Shown: positions 63,869-64,000 of the stretch, piece by piece
Layout of the letters: each line of letters opens with the position of its first letter
Position numbering within the stretch: the first letter of the stretch is position 1
Translations under genes and position numbers: made by a program
Assembly: GCA_035546535.1 (NCBI GenBank)
Contig: DASZWQ010000107.1
Span: forward strand, 1-64,000
Origin: Pirellulales bacterium
GTDB lineage: Bacteria; Planctomycetota; Planctomycetia; Pirellulales; JACPPG01
DNA length: 64,000 bases
Reading direction: 5' to 3'
The notes under the pieces: model-generated
Told to the model about the DNA's origin: nothing
Databases searched by the model: none
What the model saw: only the letters and a program-made list of their open reading frames with translations

Positions 63869-64000
63869 ATGAGCTATAGTGGATCGAAGTTGGGCCAGCG
63901 CCGTCCCTCCGGCGCAGCGCCCCAGAGCCGGACGGAACCGTCTGGCAAGGAAGTCGCCGCACGCGCCGAAAGCAGCGTGCCGCCCCCCTTGGGCAAAGCT
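63869..64000 (+). CDS. Start of an unknown gene cut by the window edge
   Basis: From the ATG at 63869 the frame stays open for 44 codons to the window edge (MSYSGSKLGQRRPSGAAP, then Ser/Pro/Ala-rich). The product is not recognisable. It could be the next EPS gene with a disordered N-terminus, or not a gene. There is no clear ribosome binding site. Confidence 0.3.
   Translation, partial: MSYSGSKLGQRRPSGAAPQSRTEPSGKEVAARAESSVPPPLGKA

Overview
This is a GC-rich bacterial chromosome segment, most likely from the Planctomycetota and probably a Pirellulales-type genome. The lineage call is an inference. It rests on two DUF1501 (Tat-exported sulfatase-like) proteins, PQQ-type beta-propeller and VCBS-repeat secreted proteins, a Wzx/Wzy-type exopolysaccharide cluster with large Pro/Ala-rich TPR lipoprotein, an HPD-less J-like protein beside an Hsp70, and many dispersed palindromic repeats. 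No rRNA, tRNA, CRISPR array or transposase gene was recognised.

Region 1 (1-12.5 kb) is mixed housekeeping and secreted-protein genes: a DUF1501 protein, a YdjY-type exported protein, a heparinase II/III-like protein, the yggS-yggU pair, two acetyltransferase-like proteins, a ferritin-like protein, two small exported proteins, and prfB. The prfB gene needs a +1 programmed frameshift at CTT-TGA-C.

Region 2 (12.6-22.7 kb) is a conserved plus-strand core block: cdsA, phoH, 7TM-HD phosphohydrolase, ybeY, a CorC/HlyC-type CBS protein, recO, a BamD-like lipoprotein, lptE-like and folP. Several of these genes overlap by 4 bases, so translational coupling is likely. It joins envelope lipid synthesis, RNA maturation, outer-membrane assembly and folate synthesis.

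Region 3 (22.8-31.8 kb) is the most unusual non-EPS region. Three minus-strand genes share a secretin/TonB short N-terminal (STN) module; the largest also carries a Gly/Met-rich hinge and a YfbK-like von Willebrand A domain. Next come an Hsp70 that ends before the helical lid, a membrane protein with an HPD-less J-like domain and MshEN-like domains, and a receiver protein that has lost its phosphorylation residues and lies between two copies of a palindromic repeat.

Region 4 (32-45 kb) is mostly minus strand: two large PQQ-like beta-propeller proteins, a [2Fe-2S] BFD-like protein, an M20 peptidase, a nucleoside deoxyribosyltransferase-like protein, a CelD/FemAB-type acetyltransferase, an HdeD-type membrane protein, and an apparent run of DUF1501 - VCBS - DsbD-N-like genes.

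Region 5 (45.1-63.8 kb) is an exopolysaccharide locus on the plus strand: TPR lipoprotein, Wza-type exporter, a 156-bp MITE-like element, a winged-helix-like protein, a papain-fold protein with lost catalytic residues, Wzz-like chain-length protein, a BY-kinase-like ATPase lacking the Walker A lysine, a sugar phosphotransferase with an extra N-terminal domain, a fused glycosyltransferase-polysaccharide deacetylase, a Wzx flippase, a CelD-type acetyltransferase, a Wzy polymerase/ligase, and GT2 and GT4 glycosyltransferases. Together these cover initiation, elongation, flipping, polymerisation and export. Two members that are normally catalytic (protease and kinase) look like inactive scaffold versions. 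A further reading frame starts at 63869 and runs off the window.
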